Shown here: positions 25,321 to 34,084 of the stretch, piece by piece
Position numbering within the stretch: the stretch's first letter is position 1
How the letters are laid out: every line of letters starts with the position of its first letter
From: Anabaena minutissima FACHB-250
Lineage (GTDB): Bacteria > Cyanobacteriota > Cyanobacteriia > Cyanobacteriales > Nostocaceae
DNA: 64,000 nucleotides
Assembly (NCBI RefSeq): GCF_014697125.1
Contig: NZ_JACJRG010000025.1
Location: 23,089-87,088, forward strand
Direction: 5' to 3'
Program-made: the position numbers and the translations under genes
The notes under the pieces: model-generated
The model's input: the letters and a program-made list of their open reading frames with translations, nothing else
Databases searched by the model: none
What the model was told of the DNA's origin: nothing

Positions 25321-25334
25321 TGAACAGACATTCA
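25321..25334. promoter_or_regulatory. candidate SmtB/ArsR-family operator of the metallothionein gene
   Basis: TGAACAGACATTCA is an imperfect palindrome (TGAA-N6-TTCA) resembling the SmtB operator core of smtA. On the minus strand it lies two bases upstream of a TATAAT (complement of 25313-25318), so a bound repressor would block RNA polymerase. Confidence 0.6.
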
Positions 25335-25745
25335 TATATTATTTATATAATTTAACGTAAATTTCGAGCAATAAAGTGTAAAAATTTGCTCAATCAGATC
25401 AGAAACTTGAATCCAGATAGCTCAGAATTTTTAATTAAGTAATAATACGTAAGTTTTATATTTTTGATGAATTAAAATCGGCAAGCTTAAAATTTGCTTA
25501 TGTACAACAAATACGATCGCAGTCTTTGATTTAAGGACATGATAGAGACTCGACACTATCTAGAAGTATAAGTATAATAAGTTGTTTGACCTGTTAATTG
25601 CTTTACATAAATCAGATTCAACTTTAGCAACTCTTCAAAGGATGTACCGCAAAACTTACCTAGCAAGAGTTGGCTTTAAGTCTCAATAATTGAAAAGAGA
25701 GTGTAACGCTACCGGTTATTATTTCGTGCAGCGAGTTGACAGTGC
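25335..25745. other. intergenic region upstream of the protein kinase
   Basis: About 400 bp, AT-rich, with no supported gene. It contains the upstream part of the metallothionein promoter and presumably the kinase promoter; neither a hairpin nor a clear -10/-35 pair stands out. Confidence 0.35.
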
Positions 25746-27347
25746 ATGAGCTATTGCATAAATCCGACCTGTCCTAATCCAGAGAATATAGCATATAGCC
25801 AAAGGTGTGAAGCTTGTGGCTCACAATTACTGTTGCGCGATCGCTATCGGGTATTGAAGCCATTAGGTCAGGGTGGCTTTGGCGCAACCTTTTTAGCCCG
25901 TGACGAAATTTTGCCAGGAGAACCAAGTTGCGTAATTAAACAACTACGTCTTTCAACTACAGCACCCCAGGTTTTGCAAATGGCGCGAGAACTGTTTGCG
26001 CGAGAAGCCAACACCCTAGGCAAAATTGGTAATCATCCCCAGATACCACGATTGTTAGACTATTTTGAGGCTGAAGAACAGTTTTACTTAGTTCAGGAAT
26101 ATATTAGCGGTTCTACGCTCCAGCAAGAGGTGAAACTGAATGGTACTTTTAGCGAAGCGGGTGTTAAGCAATTTTTAAGCGAAACTCTCCCTTTATTGCA
26201 ATACATCCACGATCAAAAGGTTATTCACCGTGATATCAAGCCAGCCAACTTAATTCGCCGTTCTCAAGATTCGAGAATGGTACTCATTGACTTTGGTGCA
26301 GTCAAAAACCAAGTTACCCAAGCTACAACCAACCAATCAGGACATACAGCCCTAACTGCATATGCAATTGGTACTCCTGGTTTCGCACCTCCAGAGCAAA
26401 TGGCGATGCGTCCAGTTTACGCTAGTGATATTTATGCACTTGGTGTCACCTGTGTTTATCTTCTGACAGGTAAAACTCCTAAAGACCTCGATTACAATCC
26501 CAGTACAGGTGAAATCATGTGGGAACATTTAGTGCAAGCTAGTGACCACTTGATTCTTGTACTACGAAAAATGTTGGAAGTCTCTGTTCGCAGTCGCTAT
26601 CATTCAGCTACAGAAGTTCTCAAAGCATTGGAGATAGAGCCATATTTAGAAAGCTTGGCTGGTGGATTGCTAGTTAAATCAGATCCTAATCATAAAGATT
26701 CAACACACAATCGCCCAGAAGATTCTGCGATTTTGCATAGCAACCCTTCTGCTACAGCTACAGGTTTAGGGGTAGCACAGGTAGCAGCTGCAATTCGCGC
26801 TAGACGAGCCAAAATCGGTGATGGAACTAGATTAGATGCTGGAGGAACACGACAAGGCGTTCCACATCCTAACAGTAACAGCAATGCTTCACAAAACCCC
26901 AAATCCAAAGTTGGACGTAGACTAGATACCCAAAGTTTACTAACAGCTTATTTGAAGGGAAGACGAGATTTTGCTCTACATAATTTAAACTTACTCAATC
27001 TCCAAGGTGTAGATTTATCATCTACTAATTTCCATTCTTGTCAATTACAAAATACTAATCTCCAAGGAGCTAATCTCCACAATAGCGATTTTGGTAGAGC
27101 TAGTTTAACTCGTGCCAATTTGAAGGATGCTAATCTCACTAAAGCTTACTTCAATCATGCCGATTTAGAAGGAGCAGACCTACGTGGTGCAGACCTCACT
27201 AATGCTTATCTCAGTAATGCTAATCTGCGGGGCGCGAATTTATGTGGTGCTAACCTCACCGGGGCAAAAATTTCTGATGAGCAACTAGCATTAGCTAAGA
27301 CTAATTGGATGACAGTACGCCCTAACGGTAAACGGGGTTTATTGTGA
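25746..27347 (+). CDS. Ser/Thr protein kinase with N-terminal zinc ribbon and C-terminal pentapeptide repeats
   Basis: 533 aa. Cys 4, 9, 21 and 24 form an N-terminal four-Cys ribbon (SYCINPTCP, QRCEACGSQ). The kinase domain follows at about 34-295: GQGGFGATF loop, catalytic Lys in CVIKQL, HRDIKPANLI and DFGAVK. After a disordered linker, about 20 pentapeptide repeats (A[DN]LXX) fill about 410-515. The layout is that of Synechocystis SpkB. It probably phosphorylates proteins in a stress response. The FHA protein gene follows by about 100 bp, an apt partner because FHA domains bind phosphothreonine. Confidence 0.93.
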   Translation: MSYCINPTCPNPENIAYSQRCEACGSQLLLRDRYRVLKPLGQGGFGATFLARDEILPGEPSCVIKQLRLSTTAPQVLQMARELFAREANTLGKIGNHPQIPRLLDYFEAEEQFYLVQEYISGSTLQQEVKLNGTFSEAGVKQFLSETLPLLQYIHDQKVIHRDIKPANLIRRSQDSRMVLIDFGAVKNQVTQATTNQSGHTALTAYAIGTPGFAPPEQMAMRPVYASDIYALGVTCVYLLTGKTPKDLDYNPSTGEIMWEHLVQASDHLILVLRKMLEVSVRSRYHSATEVLKALEIEPYLESLAGGLLVKSDPNHKDSTHNRPEDSAILHSNPSATATGLGVAQVAAAIRARRAKIGDGTRLDAGGTRQGVPHPNSNSNASQNPKSKVGRRLDTQSLLTAYLKGRRDFALHNLNLLNLQGVDLSSTNFHSCQLQNTNLQGANLHNSDFGRASLTRANLKDANLTKAYFNHADLEGADLRGADLTNAYLSNANLRGANLCGANLTGAKISDEQLALAKTNWMTVRPNGKRGLL

Positions 27348-27366
27348 TTTGAAAAAGGCTGTGAAT

Positions 27367-27389
27367 AGGTGACAGGTGACAGGTGACGG
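27367..27389. repeat. GGTGACA heptamer repeats
   Basis: Three tandem AGGTGAC units between the kinase and FHA genes; similar units at about 22583-22610 and 53025-53055. Confidence 0.75.
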
Positions 27390-27448
27390 GCTTGAACACA
27401 GAATTAATTAATGCAAAATTATTCTTATTCCTCTTAGGGATCGCAGAT

Positions 27449-28192
27449 ATGAAAAATAATTTAAAAAACCAGGAAATAGAACGACGTTTAAATTTGTATC
27501 AGGTATTTCTGGCTTTATATGAAAGGCATGGTCATCTTCTAGATGAAATTCTCCAACTAGAAAATCTGTATCAGCCATCATTAACAGAGTTAAAATTGCG
27601 TTATGTTCAGGGTTTTGTAGATGCTTCATCTGTTTATGTGATCACTAACCTCTGTAACAATCAGACGCAAACTCTCCAGCAACCGCAACTGGTTTGGACA
27701 ATAGGGCGCGATCTCAATAATGGTATATGCACTGATGATCAACATTTATCTCGTTGTCACGCCGCCATTCAGTACATTGTGAATCAAGGCTTTTACTTAG
27801 TAGATTTTCACAGTACAAATGGTTCTTCTGTCAATGGTGAAACTGTCTATCAACCAGTCAAACTTAAAGATGGCGATCGCATCCGGTTAGGAAGTTTGAC
27901 TTTTGATTTTTTCTTAAATCATCAACGCCGCATTTTACCAACATTATCAACAGATTTACTCACTCAATTAATTCCACTACCTACAGATATTCAACAACAG
28001 GCATTAAGTGATAATACTGTTTATCAAGAGCAAGTTGAACTAGCAAACTTTGATGAGACTGTACAAATTTCTCTAGATTGTGCTTGGGGTAGATTAGAAT
28101 ATGGGCGGGATGGTTTACATGAACAGCAAAAATCAGAAATTTTAGACAGATATTTTCAACAAGCACAAAACTTTAATGTTGGTTTGGAGTAA
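27449..28192 (+). CDS. FHA-domain protein
   Basis: 247 aa from the ATG at 27449, eight bases after AGGGA; an in-frame GTG at 27383 is less likely because it lies in tandem repeats. A helical N-terminal part is followed by an FHA domain at about 85-160: WTIGRDLNNGICTDDQHLSR, CHAAIQYIVNQGFYLVDFHS, TNGSSVNGE. The Arg of GRD and the Ser and His of LSRCH are the usual phosphothreonine-binding residues. The C-terminal 70 residues are unassigned. It lies directly behind the Ser/Thr kinase gene and is probably a target or adaptor of that kinase. Confidence 0.88.
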   Translation: MKNNLKNQEIERRLNLYQVFLALYERHGHLLDEILQLENLYQPSLTELKLRYVQGFVDASSVYVITNLCNNQTQTLQQPQLVWTIGRDLNNGICTDDQHLSRCHAAIQYIVNQGFYLVDFHSTNGSSVNGETVYQPVKLKDGDRIRLGSLTFDFFLNHQRRILPTLSTDLLTQLIPLPTDIQQQALSDNTVYQEQVELANFDETVQISLDCAWGRLEYGRDGLHEQQKSEILDRYFQQAQNFNVGLE

Positions 28193-28193
28193 T

Positions 28194-28297
28194 GTTTGTA
28201 GTGAGGACTTTAGTCCTCTCTTCAGGGAGAGATTTGTTGAATATGTATAACAAAACGCTACCAGAAAAATATCAGGACTTTAGTCCTTACTACGAAC
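28194..28297. repeat. interspersed palindromic repeat pair (AGGACTTTAGTCCT)
   Basis: Begins two bases after the FHA stop. Outer arms GTTTGTAGTGAGGACTTTAG and the matching complement near 28275-28297 enclose about 60 bp. Same family as 3402-3457 and 42678-42735. Confidence 0.75.
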
Positions 28298-28298
28298 G

Positions 28299-28333
28299 AA
28301 AAAAGATTACTCCAAATAAGAGTAATCTTTTTC
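28299..28333. terminator. bidirectional hairpin terminator between FHA gene and recA
   Basis: AAAAGATTACT (28301-28311) and AGTAATCTTTT (28321-28331) pair perfectly over 11 bp with a nine-base loop and T-runs on both strands, between two convergent genes. Confidence 0.85.
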
Positions 28334-28360
28334 ATCAATAGCCGGATTTTGAATTAAATT

Positions 28361-29440
28361 CTATTCTTCATCTGCATCAACATCATCTTCATCTTCATCT
28401 TCTTCGTTGACTTTAGCCACAGAATTTGCGGAAACAACCGCGCCCTTATCTAATTTTTCTCGCACTAGTTTCTTAATTTGTTCAGAAAAATCTGGCTTTT
28501 CCTCTAGGTACTTAATAGCGTTATCTCGACCTTGGGAAATGTTATCGCCATTGTAACTGTACCAAGCTCCTTTACGAACAAGAATACCAGTTTCTTCGGC
28601 TAAATCCACTAGACAACCTATAGTAGAAATTCCTTTACCAAAAATAATGTCGAATTCCGCTATTCTAAAAGGTGGTGCAACTTTATTTTTAGCGACTTTG
28701 ACTTTAACGCGGTTACCAAATTCATCTGTACCCTTTTTCAAGGTTTGAATGCGGCGAATATCCAAGCGCACTGATGCGTAAAACTTCAACGCGTTACCAC
28801 CGGTAGTAGTTTCAGGGCTACCGTAGGTGACACCAATTTTTTGCCGTAACTGGTTAATAAAGATTACAGTGCAACCAGATTTACCTATATTCCCTGTAAT
28901 TTTACGTAGAGCTTGGCTCATCAGTCTGGCTTGCAACCCAACGTGAGCATCACCCATATCTCCTTCAATTTCAGCGCGGGGAACTAAGGCTGCTACTGAG
29001 TCAATAACTACAATATCAACGGCTGCGGAACGTACTAATTGGTCAACTATTTCCAAACCTGCTTCACCGGTGTCAGGTTGAGAAACCAGGAGATTGTGAA
29101 TATCTACACCTAAAGCCGCAGCATAGGTAGGGTCAAGGGCGTGTTCTGCATCCACAAAAGCAGCGATGCCACCTTCTTTTTGTACTTCTGCGATCGCGTG
29201 CAGTGCTACAGTCGTCTTACCGGAACTTTCCGGCCCATAAATCTCAATTACCCGTCCCTTGGGTAAACCACCACCCAATGCTAAATCCAAAGTCAACGCC
29301 CCTGTGGAAATTGTCTCTACCCGCATCCGGGTAGCATCCCCCAGGCGCATGATTGCTCCTTTACCGAAGCTACGCTCAATCTGGTTAAGTACCATCGTTA
29401 GAGCCTTTTGCTTGCCGGAAGTATCGGTATTGATAGCCAT
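28361..29440 (-). CDS. recA: recombinase A
   Basis: 359 aa. Walker A GPESSGKTTVALHAI, Walker B VDIVVIDSVAAL, and the RecA signature ALKFYASVRLDIRR are all present, with the typical acidic C terminus (EDEDEDDVDADEE). It drives strand exchange in recombination and activates LexA-type cleavage. A LexA-box-like palindrome lies 54-67 bp upstream of the ATG. No intein. Confidence 0.98.
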   Translation of the reverse strand: MAINTDTSGKQKALTMVLNQIERSFGKGAIMRLGDATRMRVETISTGALTLDLALGGGLPKGRVIEIYGPESSGKTTVALHAIAEVQKEGGIAAFVDAEHALDPTYAAALGVDIHNLLVSQPDTGEAGLEIVDQLVRSAAVDIVVIDSVAALVPRAEIEGDMGDAHVGLQARLMSQALRKITGNIGKSGCTVIFINQLRQKIGVTYGSPETTTGGNALKFYASVRLDIRRIQTLKKGTDEFGNRVKVKVAKNKVAPPFRIAEFDIIFGKGISTIGCLVDLAEETGILVRKGAWYSYNGDNISQGRDNAIKYLEEKPDFSEQIKKLVREKLDKGAVVSANSVAKVNEEDEDEDDVDADEE

Positions 29441-29493
29441 TCGTGCCTCTATAAGTATATGGATTTAAGATGTGTAGGGTTTAGAGTTTGAGT

Positions 29494-29507
29494 AGAACAG
29501 ATATACT
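29494..29507 (-). promoter_or_regulatory. candidate LexA box of recA
   Basis: On the minus strand AGTATATCTGTTCT fits the cyanobacterial LexA pattern RGTACNNNDGTWCB as I recall it, with one mismatch (T for C at position 5). Confidence 0.55.
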
Positions 29508-29666
29508 ATTTTAGCCGGAAATTTCTGTAATAGGACTTCTCAAATTAAAAAGTAACTGTGACAAGATCCTAACCTGATTGCTACGTGATTGGGGCAGTGG
29601 GATTGTAAAAATTTTGAAAAAGGTAGTTTTTGACACTCGTATTGGCGTGTCGGAGCTGTCTAAGAA

Positions 29667-29879
29667 TTAAATTTGCAAAGTGTGAACGCAAAAATAGACG
29701 GTTTGATCGGGATTGTTGGCTGTTGGTAGAAATACTCCATCAATGCGAAAAGCTGTTTGTTTGATTTCTACGGAACGAAATTGATAACCTTGAGCATGAT
29801 CAGGAGAGTATCCAATTAACTCAAAGAAAATACTAGGAAACTCAGCAAATAATTGATAAAAAATACTGTCGGTCTTCAC
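29667..29879 (-). pseudogene. truncated DUF2887/Rpn-family nuclease gene
   Basis: 70 codons. MKTDSIFYQLFAEFPSIFFE, then GYQFRSVEIKQTAFRIDGVF, is the conserved start of the cyanobacterial DUF2887 (Rpn/PD-(D/E)XK-like) family, normally 200-300 aa. Here the frame departs after TVYF, where relatives continue VEVQFQ, and stops at once. The catalytic core is lost, so this is a remnant. Confidence 0.75.
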
Positions 29880-29944
29880 TCTAAATGCTGAATGTATAAG
29901 AAAGGCGTTATGTTGATTCTAAGTGCATTATGGGTTGAAATAAT

Positions 29945-31165
29945 ATGAATCTTGACTTTCCTGATACCACTTTATCTGTAGCAGGAATCACCGAATATAT
30001 CCAAGTCCTGTTAGAAGAAAATCCCATCCTGCGGCAAGTTTGGGTAATTGGTGAAGTATCGAGTGCAAATCAGCATCGGAGTGGGTTATTTTTCACCCTG
30101 CAAGACCCCGATCGCACAGCCTCAATTAAGTGTGTGACATGGAATAGTCAAGTAACTAAATTGATGCAGCTACCTACTGTTGGGGAACAAATCATTATTT
30201 TAGGTAGTATTCGCTTATATCCCCAAAGAGGAGAGTATCAATTAACAGTATGGCAAGCTTTACCTGCTGGTGAAGGTTTGCAAGCACTGCGCTATCAACA
30301 GTTGCGTAATCGCTTGCTAGCTGAGGGTTTATTTGATGCTGCTAGAAAGCGATCGCTTCCTCTGCATCCTCAAACGATCGCTGTTGTCACATCCCCCACG
30401 GCGGCGGCGTGGGGAGACATTCAAAGAACCCTCAAGCAAAGATATCCAGGGTTACACGTTTTATTTTCACCCGCTACAGTCCAAGGTGAGCAAGCAGCAG
30501 ACTCGATTGTTAAAGCTATTGAACGGGTAGAACGAGATGGACGCGCGGAGGTATTAATTTTATCGCGGGGCGGCGGTGCAGTGGAGGAATTGGCTTGTTT
30601 TAATGATGAACGAGTAGTTAGGGCGGTGGCTGAGTGTTCTATACCAGTAATTACGGGGATTGGTCATCAACGGGATGAGTCGTTAACAGATTTGGTGGCG
30701 GATGTGTGTGTACATACACCCACGGCGGCGGCGGAAACTGTTGTTCCTTCCCTGGCACAGTTGTATACTCAGCATCGTCAGCGATTTGATGCTTTATATG
30801 ATGCGTTGTTGGCTTCTCAGAGTCAAGCAGCCTATAAACTGCAAACCTTGCGCCATCGGTTGCGAAATCTGCGTTTAGATAGACAAGTACAGCAAGAAGT
30901 CCAAAAACTGACTTGGGAACGTCAACGATTGCTGCAACTCACTAAAGGGCGATCGCAACACGCCAAGCAGCATTTAGAATTATTACGACAAAAGTTAGCC
31001 ACTCTCGACCCCAAAGCAGTGTTACAGCGTGGTTATGCCGTAGTCAGACAAGAAAATGGTGCGATCGCGCGTGCTGCTAGTGAACTAACTATAGGACAAG
31101 ATTTATTGCTGCAATTGGCACAAGGTAAAGTGAAAGTGAAGGTGCTGGAAGTAGATAATGAATAA
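29945..31165 (+). CDS. xseA: exodeoxyribonuclease VII large subunit
   Basis: 406 aa. An N-terminal OB fold (VWVIGEVSSANQHRSGLFFT) is followed by the catalytic domain with VVTSPTAAAWGDIQRTL, LILSRGGGAVEELACFND and GIGHQRDESLTDLVAD, then a long coiled-coil region. With XseB it degrades single-stranded DNA from both ends to oligonucleotides. xseB follows by 112 bp on the same strand. Confidence 0.96.
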   Translation: MNLDFPDTTLSVAGITEYIQVLLEENPILRQVWVIGEVSSANQHRSGLFFTLQDPDRTASIKCVTWNSQVTKLMQLPTVGEQIIILGSIRLYPQRGEYQLTVWQALPAGEGLQALRYQQLRNRLLAEGLFDAARKRSLPLHPQTIAVVTSPTAAAWGDIQRTLKQRYPGLHVLFSPATVQGEQAADSIVKAIERVERDGRAEVLILSRGGGAVEELACFNDERVVRAVAECSIPVITGIGHQRDESLTDLVADVCVHTPTAAAETVVPSLAQLYTQHRQRFDALYDALLASQSQAAYKLQTLRHRLRNLRLDRQVQQEVQKLTWERQRLLQLTKGRSQHAKQHLELLRQKLATLDPKAVLQRGYAVVRQENGAIARAASELTIGQDLLLQLAQGKVKVKVLEVDNE

Positions 31166-31277
31166 ATGGGTATGGGGCATTGTAGTAGAGTTGCATAGCT
31201 GAATTGTTGGGGTTTATTTGTGGTTTAATGTGAGAGAAAATTGATCAATTCACTGGTTAAAAATAAAGAAAGAATCA

Positions 31278-31514
31278 ATGGTTAAACGGAAATCATCTTC
31301 TAATTCTGATGCTTTACCAGATTGGAATTATGAGGAAAAAGTAGCAGAAATAGAAAAAATTATCGCTCGGATTGAATCAGGTAATTTAGAGTTAGAAGCT
31401 GTATTTGATCAGTTTGCCAATGCAGTTGAATACTTGCAGCAATGCGAAACTTTTTTACAGCAGCGACAAAAGCAGGTTGATTTATTAATTGAAACTTTAA
31501 GTGATAGTCAATAA
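31278..31514 (+). CDS. xseB: exodeoxyribonuclease VII small subunit
   Basis: 78 aa. NYEEKVAEIEKIIARIESGN followed by LELEAVFDQFANAVEYLQQC is the standard XseB two-helix sequence. It follows xseA, with which it forms the enzyme. ATG start. Confidence 0.94.
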   Translation: MVKRKSSSNSDALPDWNYEEKVAEIEKIIARIESGNLELEAVFDQFANAVEYLQQCETFLQQRQKQVDLLIETLSDSQ

Positions 31515-31981
31515 TTAAGCGGGAATAGGCAACAGGGAAGTCCCCATAATTAAAATCAGGGGATGATAGGTGTCGGCATACTGGGGTTTCGATTTTCTCC
31601 TTGTTGCTCATTCCCCGCTCAAATAATTATCTTGGCCGCGAATATGGGAATAAATTTCGCCTCAAGTACAGCACACTTATCGATGTAATTGATTAATACG
31701 TTTTGTTACTAAGATGCGAGCGCAATATTGGTTGCGCGTAAATTCTGTTTACTGCATTGTTATAGGAGCAATTTTTTTGGGAAAGCTAGGCTTAATCATC
31801 TGCTAACTTTCTCCGCTTTTAGGCACTATTACGTATAGCTTGCTACTCCTAAGAGGTATGTTTGCGATAGTCAGAAAATATTTGCCTTGGGCAACGTAAT
31901 CACAAGGGTAGTGCATGAAATTAATCATTTGGTTGGTTTAAATGCCAAAAATTTGTGATCAATTTTTAAATGAGGTGTTTC
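31515..31981. other. intergenic region upstream of the two-component cluster
   Basis: No supported gene. It holds a small hairpin at 31720-31737 (GCGCAA / TTGCGC) and otherwise unremarkable AT-rich DNA that must carry the histidine-kinase promoter. Confidence 0.35.
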
Positions 31982-33994
31982 ATGTCCGCAGTTAACCTCA
32001 AAAAAATTTTTAATAAAAAAGAGTTACCTTCTCTCCTGCACGAGTTAGTCTACCAACTCAATATGGCGATCGATGTTGAATTGGTAGACGGTACTAACCT
32101 CCTGAGCATTGGAGAGCAAACTGTAAAAAAGCGATATCCAATTGAGGTGTCAGGAGAAATCATTGGTTGGGTAATTGGAGAGGAACAAGTAAACTTAGTG
32201 GCAATGTTGCTCTCATTTATAGCAAAACAGGAAGCAGACAAGAAAGAGCTTGCGAAAGAATTGCTGGAGCGATATCAGGAAATTGATTTATTTGAGGATA
32301 TCTCAACTCAACTGACAACAAGTTTGGATAAACGTCAGATTGCCGAACTGGTACTTCAGGAAATGAGTCAATTAATTGAATCTTCGGCGGGAATGATCCT
32401 GCTGCTGAATCCAGATGCAACTGCATTTGAAATCATCGGCGAATATGGACTCTTTTTTGATCAAAGTCAGCCGCAACCAGGGGAGGGAATTATTGGCAAC
32501 ATTGTACAATCCGGGCGAGCAGAACTGATCAATAATGTGCAGGCCGATTCGCGATCGCAAGGACAAGAAAAAGTGAGTGCGTTGATTTGCGTACCCTTGC
32601 GAGCTAAAGAAAGAGTCACAGGAGCGATCGCCATTGGTACAACCAAAACCGACTCGTACAAAGCTGAACATCTCAAAATTGTGAGTATTTTTACTTCACA
32701 AACTGCGATTGCCATTGAAAAGGCTTTGCTATACGAGCAAAGTACCCAAGCTACCGCCCAAGCTAAAGCCCAAACAGAAAAACTTCAGCAGGCTCTCCAC
32801 GATTTACAACTAGCGCAAACCCAGCTCATTCAAAGCGAGAAAATGTCAAGTTTAGGGCAACTTATCGCCGGAGTTGCCCACGAAATCAATAACCCGGTTA
32901 ACTTTATCTGCGGCAATTTGAAGTATGTTGCCGAATACGCCCAAGACTTGTTACACCTGCTGCAATACTATCAACAGTTTTCACCTGTAGTTACCACAGA
33001 ACTGCAATCAGAGCTAGACAATATCGATGTGGAATTTATCATGGAGGATCTTCCTAAACTGCTGGATTCCATGAAACTGGGGACAGATCGGATTGTGGAA
33101 ATAGTCAAATCCCTGAAAAACTTTTCCCGCCATGACGAAGCCCAAATGAAAACTGTCAACATCTACAGTGGTATCGACGGAACGCTGATGATTCTGCGCC
33201 ATCGTCTCAAAGCCTCTACCAACCGTCCAGCAATTGAAATTATTAAAGACTACACTGAACTTCCCCTAGTTGAATGCTACCCCGGAAAGTTAAATCAGGT
33301 GTTTATGAACATCCTGGCAAATGCTGTTGATGCTTTGGAAGAGGCAATGGGAAATGGGGTAATACCTAACCCTACTCCCCAAATTACGATTCGTACCCAA
33401 ACCATAGACGACCAGTGGGTTGTGATTCGGATCGCCGACAATGGCCCTGGCATGAATGAGGAGGTAATTCACCGGATTTATGATCCCTTTTTCACCACAA
33501 AAGAAATTGGCAAAGGAACTGGGTTGGGTATGGCAATCAGCTACCAAATTGTTGTAGAAGGACACCGGGGAACTCTCAAGTGTCGTTCACAACCAGGCCA
33601 AGGCACAGAATTTTGGATTCAGATTCCCGTCAACTATATCGCTCAGGAGGGCGTTGTAGAGCAGAGTAGCATCAGTTCTGTTAGCAAAACTGCAATCACC
33701 GACCGTGGGGCGCAGCCCATCGCAACTGATGTCGATGCCGAGGGTTTTATCCCATCGAAAGCTCCAATACTCAAACCAGCTGAACTACTGATTCGCCATA
33801 CTCAACTGATTCGGCGACTTTCACAGCAGAGTCCAAGTGTGGACGCGGCATCCCCTGAGCAAATTTACCAAATGTTCCAACGTCACCCAATTTCTTTAAA
33901 GCTTTATGCCACCTTATTGTCCTGGTTCTACTGTCCTAGTATTACCCCATATGGAGAACAACGAGAAAAAACCAACCTATCTCAAAAACAATAA
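31982..33994 (+). CDS. GAF-domain sensor histidine kinase
   Basis: 670 aa from the ATG at 31982, behind GAGGTG. An N-terminal region of about 85 residues is unassigned. A GAF domain lies at about 115-265 (LELVLQEM-like start, ICVPLRAKERVTGAIAIG). A coiled coil leads to the HisKA box MSSLGQLIAGVAHEINNPVN, whose His is the phosphorylation site. The ATPase domain has the N box NQVFMNILANAVDALE, the G boxes ADNGPGMN and KGTGLGMAIS. No membrane helix, so it is soluble. A 100-residue C-terminal extension has no recognised domain. It heads a cluster with a hybrid kinase and a single-domain receiver. Confidence 0.92.
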   Translation: MSAVNLKKIFNKKELPSLLHELVYQLNMAIDVELVDGTNLLSIGEQTVKKRYPIEVSGEIIGWVIGEEQVNLVAMLLSFIAKQEADKKELAKELLERYQEIDLFEDISTQLTTSLDKRQIAELVLQEMSQLIESSAGMILLLNPDATAFEIIGEYGLFFDQSQPQPGEGIIGNIVQSGRAELINNVQADSRSQGQEKVSALICVPLRAKERVTGAIAIGTTKTDSYKAEHLKIVSIFTSQTAIAIEKALLYEQSTQATAQAKAQTEKLQQALHDLQLAQTQLIQSEKMSSLGQLIAGVAHEINNPVNFICGNLKYVAEYAQDLLHLLQYYQQFSPVVTTELQSELDNIDVEFIMEDLPKLLDSMKLGTDRIVEIVKSLKNFSRHDEAQMKTVNIYSGIDGTLMILRHRLKASTNRPAIEIIKDYTELPLVECYPGKLNQVFMNILANAVDALEEAMGNGVIPNPTPQITIRTQTIDDQWVVIRIADNGPGMNEEVIHRIYDPFFTTKEIGKGTGLGMAISYQIVVEGHRGTLKCRSQPGQGTEFWIQIPVNYIAQEGVVEQSSISSVSKTAITDRGAQPIATDVDAEGFIPSKAPILKPAELLIRHTQLIRRLSQQSPSVDAASPEQIYQMFQRHPISLKLYATLLSWFYCPSITPYGEQREKTNLSQKQ

Positions 33995-34084
33995 CGTAGC
34001 CTCAAACCCTTTTTATTTTGAATTTTGAATTTTGAATTGATTCATTCCTAGCTCCTAGCAACATCCACCCAGGAAATCTCAAAT

